Shown here one piece after another: positions 17,009 to 26,249 of a stretch of 64,000 nucleotides of DNA; within the stretch, counting starts at the first letter, position 1; every line of letters starts with the position of its first letter. The position numbers and the translations under genes were made by a program. The stretch covers positions 248,001 to 312,000 of the forward strand of contig JACHLS010000002.1 of assembly GCA_014204635.1 (NCBI GenBank), written 5' to 3'. Source of the DNA: Sporosarcina luteola (GTDB lineage: Bacteria; Bacillota; Bacilli; Bacillales_A; Planococcaceae). The notes beneath the pieces are model-generated. The model saw nothing but the letters and a program-made list of their open reading frames with translations, was not told the origin of the DNA and ran no database searches.

Positions 17009-17833
17009 ATGCAGAAAAAATGGAAAAGATCTGGAGTTGCAATTTTGATTGCTGGATTAACAGTGTCTGGGACAAGTTATGTATTGGCAAACGCTGAAGA
17101 AGTAATTGATCTAAGCAAACTGAATGCAGCGACAACACCAAAAGATACGGAAACGCCGCCAGCGTCAGAAACAACTGCAACTACTGAAACTCCGGCAACG
17201 CCTGATAAGGTTGAAGATACAAATAAAGAAGGAAATATATCGGAATCGGGAAAAGAAGAAACAGATAAGGAAGAAGCAGATAAAGAAAAATTGCCTGCCA
17301 TTCCTGAGGGCTACACGGCAGGGAATCTAGCTGCACTTGCTAAAGCGTATGATAAAGTCGAAAATCCAAATGCGAAAGCCTCTATTAAACGAAATTATGA
17401 GCGTGCTTTAGAAAAGTGGGAAGCGAAACAATCAAAAGAGTCGACTACGAAGGACAATGCTAAAGTCGAGCAAACTACTGAAGTAAACACGTCTACGCAG
17501 CCAGTTGCCGATAAAGAACAAGATACAGCTGAAGAACCTGTAAAAAAAGACGTAAAAACGCAAGCGCAAATCAATGCAGAGTTAAAGGCAGAACGTAAAG
17601 CTTTGCAAGCGAAGCAAAAGGAAGAACTCCGCGTGCAAAAAGAAAAGAAAAAAGCAGAGTTTCAAGCGCTTAAAGTAGAGCAGAAGGCAGCAAAAGCAGA
17701 ATTGAAAACCGAGCGGAAAGCAGCAAAAGCAGAATTAAAAACCGAGCAGAAAGCGGCGCGGGCAGAGTTGAAGCTGGAGCGGAAAGCAGAAAAAGCAAGT
17801 AAACAAGTTGAGAAAAAAGAGAAACATAAGTAA
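17009..17833 (+). CDS. Exported Ala/Glu/Lys-rich coiled-coil protein in the sigI operon
   Basis: 274 residues from the ATG at 17009, behind AAAAAGGATG. The signal peptide is about 1-28 (ending VLANA). A Thr/Pro/Glu-rich low-complexity stretch (about 40-95) follows. Then comes a short helical block, AALAKAYDKVENPNAKASIKR, similar in style to repeats found in secreted SigI-linked proteins. The C-terminal 90 residues are a strongly predicted coiled coil with near-tandem KAELKTERKAA units. No catalytic motif is seen. It is the first gene after the SigI-type promoter and 86 bases before sigI. A wall-associated partner or sensor for the RsgI system is an inference only. Confidence 0.75.
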   Translation: MQKKWKRSGVAILIAGLTVSGTSYVLANAEEVIDLSKLNAATTPKDTETPPASETTATTETPATPDKVEDTNKEGNISESGKEETDKEEADKEKLPAIPEGYTAGNLAALAKAYDKVENPNAKASIKRNYERALEKWEAKQSKESTTKDNAKVEQTTEVNTSTQPVADKEQDTAEEPVKKDVKTQAQINAELKAERKALQAKQKEELRVQKEKKKAEFQALKVEQKAAKAELKTERKAAKAELKTEQKAARAELKLERKAEKASKQVEKKEKHK

Positions 17834-17919
17834 AAGTTACCAGTCAAAACAGCTTTTCAATACCCGGTGCACCCATTACAATCATAAGCAATCGGGTTTA
17901 GTGGGAACGGAGGGTATGT

Positions 17920-18678
17920 ATGTTCTTGGCGTTAATTCAAGGGTTCCATCGTAAAAAAACAGACCATACATTACACAAGCTAGTATGGAAGGCAAAAAGA
18001 GGGGATGAGGAGGTCATGAATGACCTCCTTTCCACTTATACACCATTTATGAAAAAAACAGCTTCATTTATTTGCAATCGGCACATCGATGAACATGACG
18101 ATGAATTTAGTATCGCAATGAATGCGTTTCATGAAGCGATTTTAAAGTTCGAGACGACACATTATGCTTCTCTGACGACATTTGCGCATTTGATCATGAA
18201 GAGACGACTCATTGATTTTATAAGAAAAGAAACAGCAAATAATAGTCCCGTCATTTATGTGGATGAAAGCAAGAATTCAGATCCATATGCACACGAGCAA
18301 CATCCTATTCTCAATCGAATTTCCATACAACAGCATACGGAGGATCATCGGTCCAGGGAAAGAAAAGATGAGATAAAACGTTATAATGAAGTACTTAATA
18401 AATACGGACTCTCGTTCGATGAACTAAGCCGAACATCGCCAAAGCATGCGGACGCCAGAAGAACTGCTATCCAAATAGCGCAAATCGTTGCTGAAACATC
18501 CACCTTTTATGAGTCTGTCATTCAAAAGAAACGTCTCCCCATCAAAGAGTTGGAGGGATTAGTGGGTGTATCGAGAAAAACGATAGAGCGGCAAAGGAAA
18601 TATATATTGGCCATCGTTCTGCTATTGAAAGGCGATTTTACATACATACAGGAATACATTAAAGGGGACGTCATATGA
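17920..18678 (+). CDS. sigI: RNA polymerase sigma factor SigI
   Basis: 252 residues, close to B. subtilis SigI (about 250). The region-2-like helix block (MNAFHEAILKFE, FAHLIMKRRLIDFIRKE) is at about residues 65-108. The C-terminal HTH (PIKELEGLVGVSRKTIERQRK) is at about 207-227. SigI factors direct wall-stress or heat-responsive genes and are held inactive by RsgI. The start ATG follows ACGGAGGG. The stop overlaps rsgI as ATGA, the normal arrangement for this pair. Confidence 0.93.
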   Translation: MFLALIQGFHRKKTDHTLHKLVWKAKRGDEEVMNDLLSTYTPFMKKTASFICNRHIDEHDDEFSIAMNAFHEAILKFETTHYASLTTFAHLIMKRRLIDFIRKETANNSPVIYVDESKNSDPYAHEQHPILNRISIQQHTEDHRSRERKDEIKRYNEVLNKYGLSFDELSRTSPKHADARRTAIQIAQIVAETSTFYESVIQKKRLPIKELEGLVGVSRKTIERQRKYILAIVLLLKGDFTYIQEYIKGDVI

Positions 18679-19703
18679 TGCGTACAAATAGAGGCATTGT
18701 TTGTGAGAAGAAAACTGCATATACGGTATTCTTGACGAACGAGGGGAATTTTGTGCGTGGATATCCTATTGGCGATTCCTCTGAAATTGGTCAAGAGGTG
18801 GAGTTCCGCCAGATTCAGACTTTCTACTTTCCCAAAAAATCCTTACTCTATGGCCCTGTTTTTGCTGTTGCTATGCTACTGGTGATTCTTTTTGCATCAT
18901 TGTATCCTGGAAATGAGAAGGCCTTAGCTTATGTTCAAATGGAGTCGTTGACTGCTTTGGAATTCGGTGTCGATCAACATGGTACGGTAGTTATCTATCA
19001 TCAATTTGGTGAACCGCAAAAGCTGTTATCTGAAACGATGCTTTCCGAATGGGTTGGGCTGCCAATTCACAGTGTACTTGGGAAGGCGACACGTGAGATA
19101 ACTGGTGGAGCTAGTGCCGAGGAGTTGGTCGTGACACTGGTTTATAAGGATAGTAAGAAAAGCGCTAAGATGAAAGATATTATGAATCACGCAATTCAAA
19201 CAGCCCAGAACAGTCAGCAAGAAGTGAAGTTAAAGGTGGTTGAAAGCTCCGAACAGGAACGAATTCAAGCTAAGAAGAGAGATGCATCCATTCAGCAATA
19301 TAAACAGCAACAAGACGTTCAGACAAAACAACAGAATTCCAATGTAGGTAAGAAACTAAAAGTCGAAAACGAAAAGAGTGTAAAACAGCACAACGCCGTA
19401 CAAATCCAGAAAGAACAATCCATTCAACCCCGTTCCGTACCCGAAGTTCGACAAAATGGACAGAAGAACACAACTAAAGCCATCAAAGAGAAAGAGCCAT
19501 CTAAAACTATTCCAGCCAAAGGGGTTGCTGCGAAACGCCAGAACGGCTCTCGAAAAACAGAACAGGTCGATACGGGGAAAGAAATCAAAAGCAATGTACA
19601 AAAGAATCCTGCTGGCAATAGGCAAAAAACAAAGAATCCGGGATCTCCGAATCAACCCAACAAAGGAAATCAAAAAGGAAAAGGAAATACAACAGAAAAA
19701 TAA
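18675..19703 (+). CDS. rsgI: Anti-sigma-I factor RsgI
   Basis: 342 residues. The N-terminal RsgI anti-sigma domain (about 1-55; RGIVCEKKTAYTVFLTNEG) is followed by a single membrane span (about 57-77). A short folded external part (about 85-190) follows, then a long Lys/Gln/Asn-rich, probably disordered tail to the C terminus. In clostridial relatives the external part carries sugar-binding sensors; here none is recognisable. It overlaps sigI by four bases; ATGs at 18675 and 18678 are both usable. Release of SigI would require regulated proteolysis of this protein. Confidence 0.9.
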   Translation: MMRTNRGIVCEKKTAYTVFLTNEGNFVRGYPIGDSSEIGQEVEFRQIQTFYFPKKSLLYGPVFAVAMLLVILFASLYPGNEKALAYVQMESLTALEFGVDQHGTVVIYHQFGEPQKLLSETMLSEWVGLPIHSVLGKATREITGGASAEELVVTLVYKDSKKSAKMKDIMNHAIQTAQNSQQEVKLKVVESSEQERIQAKKRDASIQQYKQQQDVQTKQQNSNVGKKLKVENEKSVKQHNAVQIQKEQSIQPRSVPEVRQNGQKNTTKAIKEKEPSKTIPAKGVAAKRQNGSRKTEQVDTGKEIKSNVQKNPAGNRQKTKNPGSPNQPNKGNQKGKGNTTEK

Positions 19704-19733
19704 GAATCAGGACAAGGCGTCCCTTATTGAAAT

Positions 19734-19780
19734 GCATCCCAAAAGGTAGAGGCAAAAATCTAACTTCTGGGGTGTTTTAT
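19734..19780 (+). terminator. Probable terminator of the sigI-rsgI operon
   Basis: CCCAAAAG and CTTCTGGG pair with one mismatch around a 19-nt loop, followed by GTGTTTTATTATAG. Confidence 0.5.
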
Positions 19781-20000
19781 TATAGTTAACTATGCAGATG
19801 AATTGGAGGATCGATGCCAAATAAAATGGGATCGCGTTAGAGATCTCATCATCCGCGAGAAATTGCTATGGCGATAGACAGCTGGCGTAACGACGGATTT
19901 GCTTTGTTGATGGAGTGAAAAATACAAAAAAAACAACGCAGGAGCCAACCCATTCAGCAAAGGATACTATAATCAAACCGGATGCGGAAAAAGCAAATAA

Positions 20001-20024
20001 ACACGCTCATCAGGCTGAGCGTGT
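20001..20024 (-). terminator. Hairpin downstream of the minus-strand 20.1-kb gene
   Basis: ACACGCTCA and TGAGCGTGT form a perfect 9-bp stem with a 5-nt loop. On the minus strand it is followed by TTATTTGCTTTTT. It fits the end of the small membrane-protein gene. Confidence 0.5.
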
Positions 20025-20065
20025 GTGATTGAGTTTCTTCCTGACCTTCATCAATATAAGTCCTT

Positions 20066-20485
20066 TTATTCCGCGCTACTTTTCCTGTTGAAATTGGTGG
20101 AAAACGTAGTCATCAAAACGATAAAAACAGGCAGTAAACTCCATAAGAAGAATCCCCATTGTTGCATAATAAGTGATAATGTTAAAAAGAAAGCAAGTGT
20201 TACAATCGAAATGTTAAGAGTACGTTTTTTATATTTACTCACTTCATACACTCCTTCCTCAATGTTCATTAGAACAACTTGTTTTCTATAATGATTCAAC
20301 CCGACATGCCAGCCAGACATGACAACTAGCGTCCCATTCGCCGCCTCGTCTGCTACCTCGTCAATAAGAATCAGATCGCCGTCCTCTGCATCGCCCAACT
20401 GCAACTTCTTATGAATTTCCTTCAAGAGACCACCGTAGGAAATCAGCCTTTTATATGCCAATGCCTTGGTCAACTCCTTGACCAT
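20066..20485 (-). CDS. Small membrane protein, unidentified; 5' end possibly frameshifted
   Basis: 139 residues. The N-terminal 85 residues are soluble (KRLISYGGLLKEIHKKLQLG, LILIDEVADEAANGT, GWHVGLNHYRKQVVLMN). Two membrane spans follow at about 90-108 and 112-128. No family recognised. The ATG at 20485 lacks a convincing ribosome site. A different frame immediately upstream (VKDTDVIPGNEVTPKK) would join this one by a one-base shift in a run of seven A (minus strand; 20487-20493), suggesting a longer original N terminus. Confidence 0.6.
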   Translation of the reverse strand: MVKELTKALAYKRLISYGGLLKEIHKKLQLGDAEDGDLILIDEVADEAANGTLVVMSGWHVGLNHYRKQVVLMNIEEGVYEVSKYKKRTLNISIVTLAFFLTLSLIMQQWGFFLWSLLPVFIVLMTTFSTNFNRKSSAE

Positions 20486-20601
20486 CTTTTTTTCGGTGTG
20501 ACCTCATTCCCCGGGATCACATCCGTATCTTTCACACGATGCTGGATACCTCGAAAATGTGATTATATTCCAATATCCCTCGTTCTCCAAACATAAAAGT
20601 G

Positions 20602-21174
20602 TTAAGGGTCTTGCGTAATTAAAATTTCTATTTCTTCCTCTTTTTCTTTCACTAAATCATCGAGAAATACATCTAGTTTTTTGTTGAATTCATCCAATTC
20701 TTCCCCGTTGTTAACGTCCGGTTCGCCGAAGGCATTACTTGTATATTCCAGTATATACATACTTCTTTCACTCATAATTTCTAGATAGTCTTTAAAATAT
20801 TCTTCAGGTTCCATGTCCAACTTTCGAGCTTGCGATTTTATAAACTCTCGCTCCGATTCATCGATTTGGATGTCCTCAAGAGAAGTTGTAGCCGTGGCTT
20901 GCTTTATCGAGTCGATTTTATCAGATAGATCCAAATTCATTTTTTTAGCTTCTTGTATCATTAATTCTACTCGGACAGCATCATCAATATACTTTAATAC
21001 ATCTTGGTCAGCGTATAAGAAACGTAATTCACCTACTGTAATGTTCTTATCTCCAACAATTGCCGCAATATCACTGTCTTTATAACCGTTTGAACCGGCC
21101 TGTTGGTTACTGCCACAGCCTATAAGTGGAATAAATAAAAACATAGTCAATACAAAAAGAGAAATTCTCTTCAA
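20602..21174 (-). CDS. Lipoprotein with a SurA-like N-terminal region
   Basis: 190 residues with a lipoprotein signal peptide (lipobox LIGC, Cys near residue 20). A helical segment follows that resembles the chaperone part of SurA/PrsA-type proteins (AIVGDKNITVGELRFLYAD; EYFKDYLEIMSER). There is no parvulin isomerase domain and the length is too short for one. The C-terminal end is acidic (VKEKEEEIEILITQDP). The start is TTG at 21174 behind GGGGAGGTG. It should be anchored on the outer face of the membrane; a folding or wall role is inference. Confidence 0.75.
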   Translation of the reverse strand: MKRISLFVLTMFLFIPLIGCGSNQQAGSNGYKDSDIAAIVGDKNITVGELRFLYADQDVLKYIDDAVRVELMIQEAKKMNLDLSDKIDSIKQATATTSLEDIQIDESEREFIKSQARKLDMEPEEYFKDYLEIMSERSMYILEYTSNAFGEPDVNNGEELDEFNKKLDVFLDDLVKEKEEEIEILITQDP

Positions 21175-21250
21175 GAAAACACCTCCCCTCCGACAATACC
21201 TTATACCTTGTAACTCTATATACGTTAATTTTATCAGAACGTTTCAATAA

Positions 21251-21430
21251 TTTAAAGGAGTACCAGTTGACCGTCTGATTTCCGTTCCTGAAACGGGTAT
21301 TTTTTTAAAAAAAGGAATAGGAATTGAACAACACTCAGTCGAAAGGACTTCTTGTAACAAAGCTACGCATGCTGTAAAAATGAAAGAGGTTATGATGTAT
21401 CACTTGAAAGAATCCGGAATTGAAGGGTAG
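21251..21430 (+). pseudogene. Possible coding remnant in the intergenic region
   Basis: A stop-to-stop plus-strand frame of 59 codons reads protein-like (PVDRLISVPETGIFLKKG; HAVKMKEVMMYHLKES) but has no start before codon 44. It is bounded by TAA at 21248 and TAG at 21428. I do not recognise a parent family. It could be a decayed gene end or chance. The remaining sequence from 21175 to 21529 contains nothing else identifiable. Confidence 0.2.
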
Positions 21431-21529
21431 GCTATTTGATTAAGAGCTCTCTCGATTTAAAGCTACTAGGTTGACAGTCTAGAAATTACCGGGGATTTAG
21501 CTTCATTATATGGAGGGATAAAGGATAAC

Positions 21530-21564
21530 AGAAAAACCAAATAGAAGGGATCACTCCCTCTATC
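21530..21564 (-). terminator. Terminator of the P450 gene
   Basis: On the minus strand ATAGAGGGA pairs with TCCCTTCTAT, followed by TTGGTTTTTC, just after the P450 stop. Confidence 0.7.
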
Positions 21565-21569
21565 TGGCT

Positions 21570-22805
21570 TCAATTTTTTCGGATAACCATTCTGCTTGCA
21601 GGCAGCGTCGGCAATCGTGTCATATTAATGGATAAATCCTGCCCCTGCAAGACTTCATAATCCAGTTCGTTGACAAAGAAGGACAGACTTGCTTTCATAA
21701 TGGTTACAGTGACATCTTCCCCCGGGCAGCGGTGACCTGTTGCGGGATTGCCGCCACCTTGCGGCACGAAGTTGTACATGTCCACTGTCTCTTCATCAAA
21801 CCGTTCCGGCCTGAATTGGTCTGGGGCTGTCCAACTTTCCGGGTCATGATTCGTGCCGTAGAGATCAATGAGGACAGTGTCGCCTTTTTTGAACTGGACC
21901 CCTTTCCAATCAAAATCAGTTTTCGCCATCGCTCCGAGAAATGGAGCAAATGGGTAGTAACGGCGGACTTCCTGAACAAAGTTCTCCATGTAGTGCTCGC
22001 CATGATGATTTAATTTAATTTTCTCTTCTGGGAACTGATACAAGGCGAGCATGCCAAAGACAACAAAACGGGCGACTGCCACAATAGGCCGAATCACATT
22101 AATCAACTCAACAGCAGCCATATGAGAATCCAATAAGTTCCCGTTTTCGTCCCGGTGAGTCGCCATTGCTTCTAATGCACTTCCAGTGTGTGGAATCGTC
22201 CCTTGGCGATACTCTTCGATCAGCGATTGAATCCAGTCTTCTGTACGGATTCTTGCGTTCCGTCCTTCCCTATAACGAGGCCCTACTCCTCCAAGTGCAT
22301 CAATCATGGCACCCAAATCGTACGCTCGCTTTGCGACTTCTGATTCCCGCAATGGTACGCCAGCCCACAGGCACGCGACCTTGCACAACACTTCCTCCGC
22401 TTCATCAAATAAAATGACAGGTTGACCAGTCGTCCACTTTTGCGCCCGAACTCGCCATTGTTCCAATGTCAACGTATGCAAAAAGGAAATTCTGTCCTCT
22501 GTCATCAGCGAGAGAAATAACGCCTTCCGAGCGTGATGGGCAGCTCCATCCATCGTTTGCACGCCATTTTCCCCAAAAAGCGTCTTCTGGACACGTTTCG
22601 GTACGGCTCTGGAACGTTGAAAGCGAGCCGGATCATAAAACAACTCCACAGCATCCCGGCCTACCATGCAAATCATCTTTTTTCCCAGCAAGCGAGTTTC
22701 AAATACTTTGGTGTCGGAGGAATCAAACCGCTTCTGCATGAAGCGATATCCTTCCGTCAGCAAATCAAATGTATGGTCAAACCCTTTTTCAACAGGCAAG
22801 TTCAT
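21570..22805 (-). CDS. cypC: Cytochrome P450, fatty-acid peroxygenase type (CYP152/YbdT-like)
   Basis: 411 residues closely resembling B. subtilis P450-BSbeta. Matching segments include FYDPARFQRS, PKRVQKTLFG and the active-site I-helix ELINVIRPIVA. The Arg of the last binds the fatty-acid carboxylate in this family, in place of the usual acid-alcohol pair. EVRRYYPF carries the ExxR motif, and GHRCPGED holds the heme cysteine. These enzymes use hydrogen peroxide to hydroxylate long-chain fatty acids and need no redox partner. The ATG at 22805 has GAGGAG nine bases upstream and is preferred to the ATG at 22811. Divergent from the M20 peptidase. Confidence 0.92.
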   Translation of the reverse strand: MNLPVEKGFDHTFDLLTEGYRFMQKRFDSSDTKVFETRLLGKKMICMVGRDAVELFYDPARFQRSRAVPKRVQKTLFGENGVQTMDGAAHHARKALFLSLMTEDRISFLHTLTLEQWRVRAQKWTTGQPVILFDEAEEVLCKVACLWAGVPLRESEVAKRAYDLGAMIDALGGVGPRYREGRNARIRTEDWIQSLIEEYRQGTIPHTGSALEAMATHRDENGNLLDSHMAAVELINVIRPIVAVARFVVFGMLALYQFPEEKIKLNHHGEHYMENFVQEVRRYYPFAPFLGAMAKTDFDWKGVQFKKGDTVLIDLYGTNHDPESWTAPDQFRPERFDEETVDMYNFVPQGGGNPATGHRCPGEDVTVTIMKASLSFFVNELDYEVLQGQDLSINMTRLPTLPASRMVIRKN

Positions 22806-22935
22806 TTCCATCTACTCCTCATCTTAGTGATACAAAGAACATTCCCTGATTTGGGCAGGAGTAATCTGTCAGCAGCATGGTGAGTTGTCAGATGCATGTT
22901 TATAATGAAAAGAAAACAGAAAGAGGATACCGCCC

Positions 22936-24078
22936 ATGAAAAACTATTTGCAATCGAAAGAGTCCGAGATGCTGTCGTTGCTAAAGAAGTTAGTTTCTAT
23001 TGATTCAGGTTCAGCACACAAGGAAGGCATTGATGAAATAGGGAGAGTATTACGGGAACAGTATTTGCAGATCGGTTTCTCGCCGAAAATCTACGAGCAG
23101 TCCGGAAATGGCAATCACATTGTTTTGACTTTACGAAACAGCGAGACAACACCAAGCATCCTTTTTGTCGCCCATATGGATACGGTTTTTAAAACGGGCA
23201 CCGCTGAACAGAGGCCGTTCACGATCAAAGGAGAACGGGCTTATGGTCCAGGGGTCATCGATATGAAAGCGAGTCAGGTTGCTTTGCTGTATGCAATGAA
23301 AACACTCGCCTAGTTCTACCCGGAGGTGTTGGAACATGTTCAGATTGTCTTAAATGGAGATGAAGAGGTCGGATCCCCGACATCCCGGTCATTAATTGAA
23401 GAGTGTGCGTCCGGAAAAAAATATGCGCTGATCATGGAGCCAGCCCGAACAGATGGCTCGCTTGTCACCTCTCGCCGTGGCGGCGGCAGATATACAATGC
23501 GGATCAAGGGCAAGGGAGCTCACTCGGGGATCGAACCGCAAAATGGCATTAGTGCCATTGAGGAACTGGCTCACAAAATCATCAAGTTGCATGCGTTGAT
23601 AGATCATGAGTCGGGAATCAGTGTTAGTGTCGGCCTAGTGGAGGGAGGAGAATCTGTCAACACGATTGCTCCTTCGGCGGTTGGACATGTGGATGTGCGG
23701 ATCACATACGCGGATCAAGCGGAGTGGCTTGATCGGAAAATACGTGAAATATGCAAGACGCCGGACGTGGCAGGTACGTCGATTCAGTTGGAAGGCGGCA
23801 TCAACCGTCCACCAATGGAGAAAACTGCACAGACTATGGAGCTATTGGAGATCATTCGAGAGGTTGGCAGTAAAGTCGGGATCCATATAACGGATGTTGC
23901 TACGGGAGGAGGATCGGATGCTTCCTTTACATCCAGCCTCGGCGTTCCAACTATAGACGGACTTGGACCGGTTGGAGGAAATGCGCATAGTGAGGAAGAA
24001 TATTTGGAAATTCCATCTTTAGTGGAACGGACTAACTTGCTTGCGAATGTAATTGTAAGATTGGTTGGAATATCATAA
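22936..24078 (+). pseudogene. M20 peptidase (glutamate carboxypeptidase-like) interrupted by an in-frame TAG
   Basis: Two frames, 22936-23313 and 23326-24078, are in the same reading frame and together make one M20 metallopeptidase of about 380 residues. They are split only by TAG at 23311-23313 (codon 126). Zinc-site motifs flank the break: AHMDTVF (His80, Asp82) and GVIDMKAS (Asp109) before it; NGDEEVGS (Glu143/144) and TGGGSDASF after it. The dimerisation domain is present in the second half. All else looks intact, so the loss is recent, or the base is a sequencing error. The GTG at 23326 has GGAGG close upstream, but a product starting there lacks three metal-site residues. Confidence 0.85.
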
Positions 24079-24086
24079 ATTGATGC

Positions 24087-24118
24087 GGCGCCGTGGAAAC
24101 GAATTACCACGGCGTTTT
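24087..24118 (+). terminator. Terminator after the M20 peptidase
   Basis: CGCCGTGG and CCACGGCG form a perfect 8-bp stem with a 10-nt loop, followed by TTTTG. Confidence 0.85.
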
Positions 24119-24256
24119 GTTATGGAAAAATAAAATAAAGCCCATTGATGAGAGTATGGAATAAACCTTCCTATTCTAAATTTAATATTATTTAATTTAT
24201 AATTATTCATTTCGAGATATTATTTGAGTTGAATTGAAAAAATTTCAAAACGGCTA

Positions 24257-24284
24257 TTTAATATAGAACTTTCGAACCGATAAT
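24257..24284 (+). promoter_or_regulatory. Candidate SigD-type promoter for the chemoreceptor
   Basis: ACCGATAA (24276-24283) resembles the SigD -10 element GCCGATAT; a weak TAA-type -35 lies 13-15 bases upstream (TTTAAT). The otherwise AT-rich interval 24119-24411 shows nothing else. SigD control is usual for chemotaxis genes in Bacilli. Confidence 0.35.
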
Positions 24285-24411
24285 CTAAGTATAATAATGG
24301 AGAATGGAAGTTTATAGGTTTATTTTTTTGAAAACTAGAGTGTCGACTGATTTTTATGGGGACAAAAAGTTATTATAAGGAAACTACTATTACATAGTGA
24401 GGAGTCTAGTT

Positions 24412-26097
24412 ATGACGATTGGGAAGAAGATTTATGGTGGTTTCGGTATTGTTCTATTAATTTTAGCATCCTTTTCTATTTACAGTATTTATCAACTGAA
24501 TAATGTTAAGAAAGATTATGAAGAAATGATCGATAATCGTGGAAAACAATCCGAACTTGCGAATGATATACAGAAGCAAATGGCGCTGCAAGGTCTCTAT
24601 ATCCGGGCATATATATTACAACAGGATGAGCAATCCTTAGAAAATTTAGAGACGAACCAACAATTATTAAAGGATCGTGTGAAAGATCTTGAAGGGTATG
24701 TTCATTCCGATGAAATGAAAGGATACCTGAAGGAAGTTCAAGAGAAGATTATTCTCTTCGACCAAGGGGCACTAGGAATCATCGCACAAGTTCAAAAAGG
24801 GAAAATTAACGAAGCTGCCATAGCGATGAATGGGGAAGTCCGTGAGGCGAACTTGGGAATACAGGAAGCCGCGAAAAAAATAGTTGACTACCAAACGAAA
24901 CATGTTTTACTTGACCGAGCAGCGACTGACAAGCAAGCCTCAAAGGCTATGCAAGGTTTGATTGTTTCTGCAATATTTGATGTATTACTCGGTTTACTAA
25001 TAGCCACACTGATTAACCGAAATATATCAAGGCCAGTCAAACGGTTGGCGGAGGCTTCCAAAATTATTGCAAATGGGGATTTGACGAAAGATGATATTAC
25101 AGTCAAGTCAAAGGACGAGCTGAAAGAATTAGCCAACGCTTTTAATACAATGAAACAAAACTTGCGTACTGTAATAGGACATGTGAATGAGAGTGTGCTG
25201 CATGTAACTGCTTCTGCGGAGGAGCTTTCGGCAAGTACCGAAGAGGTAACCCGCTCTTCTCGTGAAGTAAATCGTAATATGGAAGCGATGCTAGAGGGCT
25301 CTCAAATTGCTGCCTCTTCTGCAAAGGAAAGCTCCTATGCCATGGAAGAAACGGCATCGGGTGTCCAGCGGATAGCAGAGTCGGCGCAAGGGCTGCTGTT
25401 GAATGCGACCAATACCGAAAAGCTTGCAGGGGATAGTGAACAATCCGTCAAGACTGCAAAGGCTCAGATGAACCTCATTTATGATTCTTCGTATCAAACG
25501 AATGAATTAATCAAGAGACTTAGCGAACAGACCGCAGAAATTGCACACATCACAAAAGTCATTACAGATATTACGGAACAGACGAATCTCCTTGCATTAA
25601 ACGCTGCGATTGAAGCTGCCCGTGCTGGAGAGCACGGAAAAGGCTTTGCAGTCGTGGCGGATGAAGTGCGAAAACTGGCAGAGCAATCAAAGCAATCTGC
25701 AACTCAAATTGTCGATGTGATAGTTGAAATTCAAAAAAATACAAGAAACGTAGAGCAAGCTGTGTCAGAGAGTTTGGCAAACGTTGAAGCGGGTGTGAAA
25801 GTGATCGAGGAAGCAGGGGATGCATTTTCGACGATCGTGAATGCTGTCCAAATGATGAATGAACAAATTGAAGAAGTTTCAGCAGCAACAGAAGAAATTT
25901 CAGCTAGCGCAGAGCAAGTTTCTGCTTCTGTACAAGAAATTGCGTCCCAGGCTGACGTGGCATCGGGTCAAAATGAAGAAAATACAGCCGCTATTCAAGA
26001 ACAATTAGCGACAATTGAAGAAATTAATGTGGTAGCGAGTGATCTGAATAAACGAGCAGTTGGTCTTCAGGAAATCATTCAGCAATTTTCGATATAA
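24412..26097 (+). CDS. Methyl-accepting chemotaxis protein
   Basis: 561 residues. TM1 is at about 7-28, then an external four-helix-bundle sensor of about 150 residues (4HB_MCP type), TM2 at about 181-202, HAMP at about 203-257, and a long cytoplasmic signalling coiled coil. The hairpin tip motif [19 protein letters not shown] near residue 388 binds CheA/CheW. Potential methylation sites lie in the Glu/Gln/Ala/Ser-rich helices. Ligand unknown. The ATG at 24412 is preferred because GAGGAG lies seven bases upstream; the GTG at 24397 has no such site. Not linked to other che genes here. Confidence 0.95.
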   Translation: MTIGKKIYGGFGIVLLILASFSIYSIYQLNNVKKDYEEMIDNRGKQSELANDIQKQMALQGLYIRAYILQQDEQSLENLETNQQLLKDRVKDLEGYVHSDEMKGYLKEVQEKIILFDQGALGIIAQVQKGKINEAAIAMNGEVREANLGIQEAAKKIVDYQTKHVLLDRAATDKQASKAMQGLIVSAIFDVLLGLLIATLINRNISRPVKRLAEASKIIANGDLTKDDITVKSKDELKELANAFNTMKQNLRTVIGHVNESVLHVTASAEELSASTEEVTRSSREVNRNMEAMLEGSQIAASSAKESSYAMEETASGVQRIAESAQGLLLNATNTEKLAGDSEQSVKTAKAQMNLIYDSSYQTNELIKRLSEQTAEIAHITKVITDITEQTNLLALNAAIEAARAGEHGKGFAVVADEVRKLAEQSKQSATQIVDVIVEIQKNTRNVEQAVSESLANVEAGVKVIEEAGDAFSTIVNAVQMMNEQIEEVSAATEEISASAEQVSASVQEIASQADVASGQNEENTAAIQEQLATIEEINVVASDLNKRAVGLQEIIQQFSI

Positions 26098-26106
26098 GAA
26101 CATGTT

Positions 26107-26150
26107 GGAACTGCTAAGAAGCGAGTTGAAGCTTTCTTGGCAGTTTTTAT
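26107..26150 (+). terminator. Terminator after the chemoreceptor
   Basis: AACTGCTAAGAA pairs with TTTCTTGGCAGTT, followed by TTTTATTT. Confidence 0.75.
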
Positions 26151-26249
26151 TTACAGTATTATTTATCTGAATAGTTATAAAGTATATTGAAGTCTAAAGA
26201 TTCTATTGGTAGTATAAAAAGAAATGAAATGCTAGTAGGAGGGACAGAA

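Noticed and set aside
23311..23313. Pyrrolysine or programmed read-through at TAG
   Set aside because: No pyl genes or read-through context seen; M20 peptidases have no such residue. A nonsense mutation or sequencing error is simpler.
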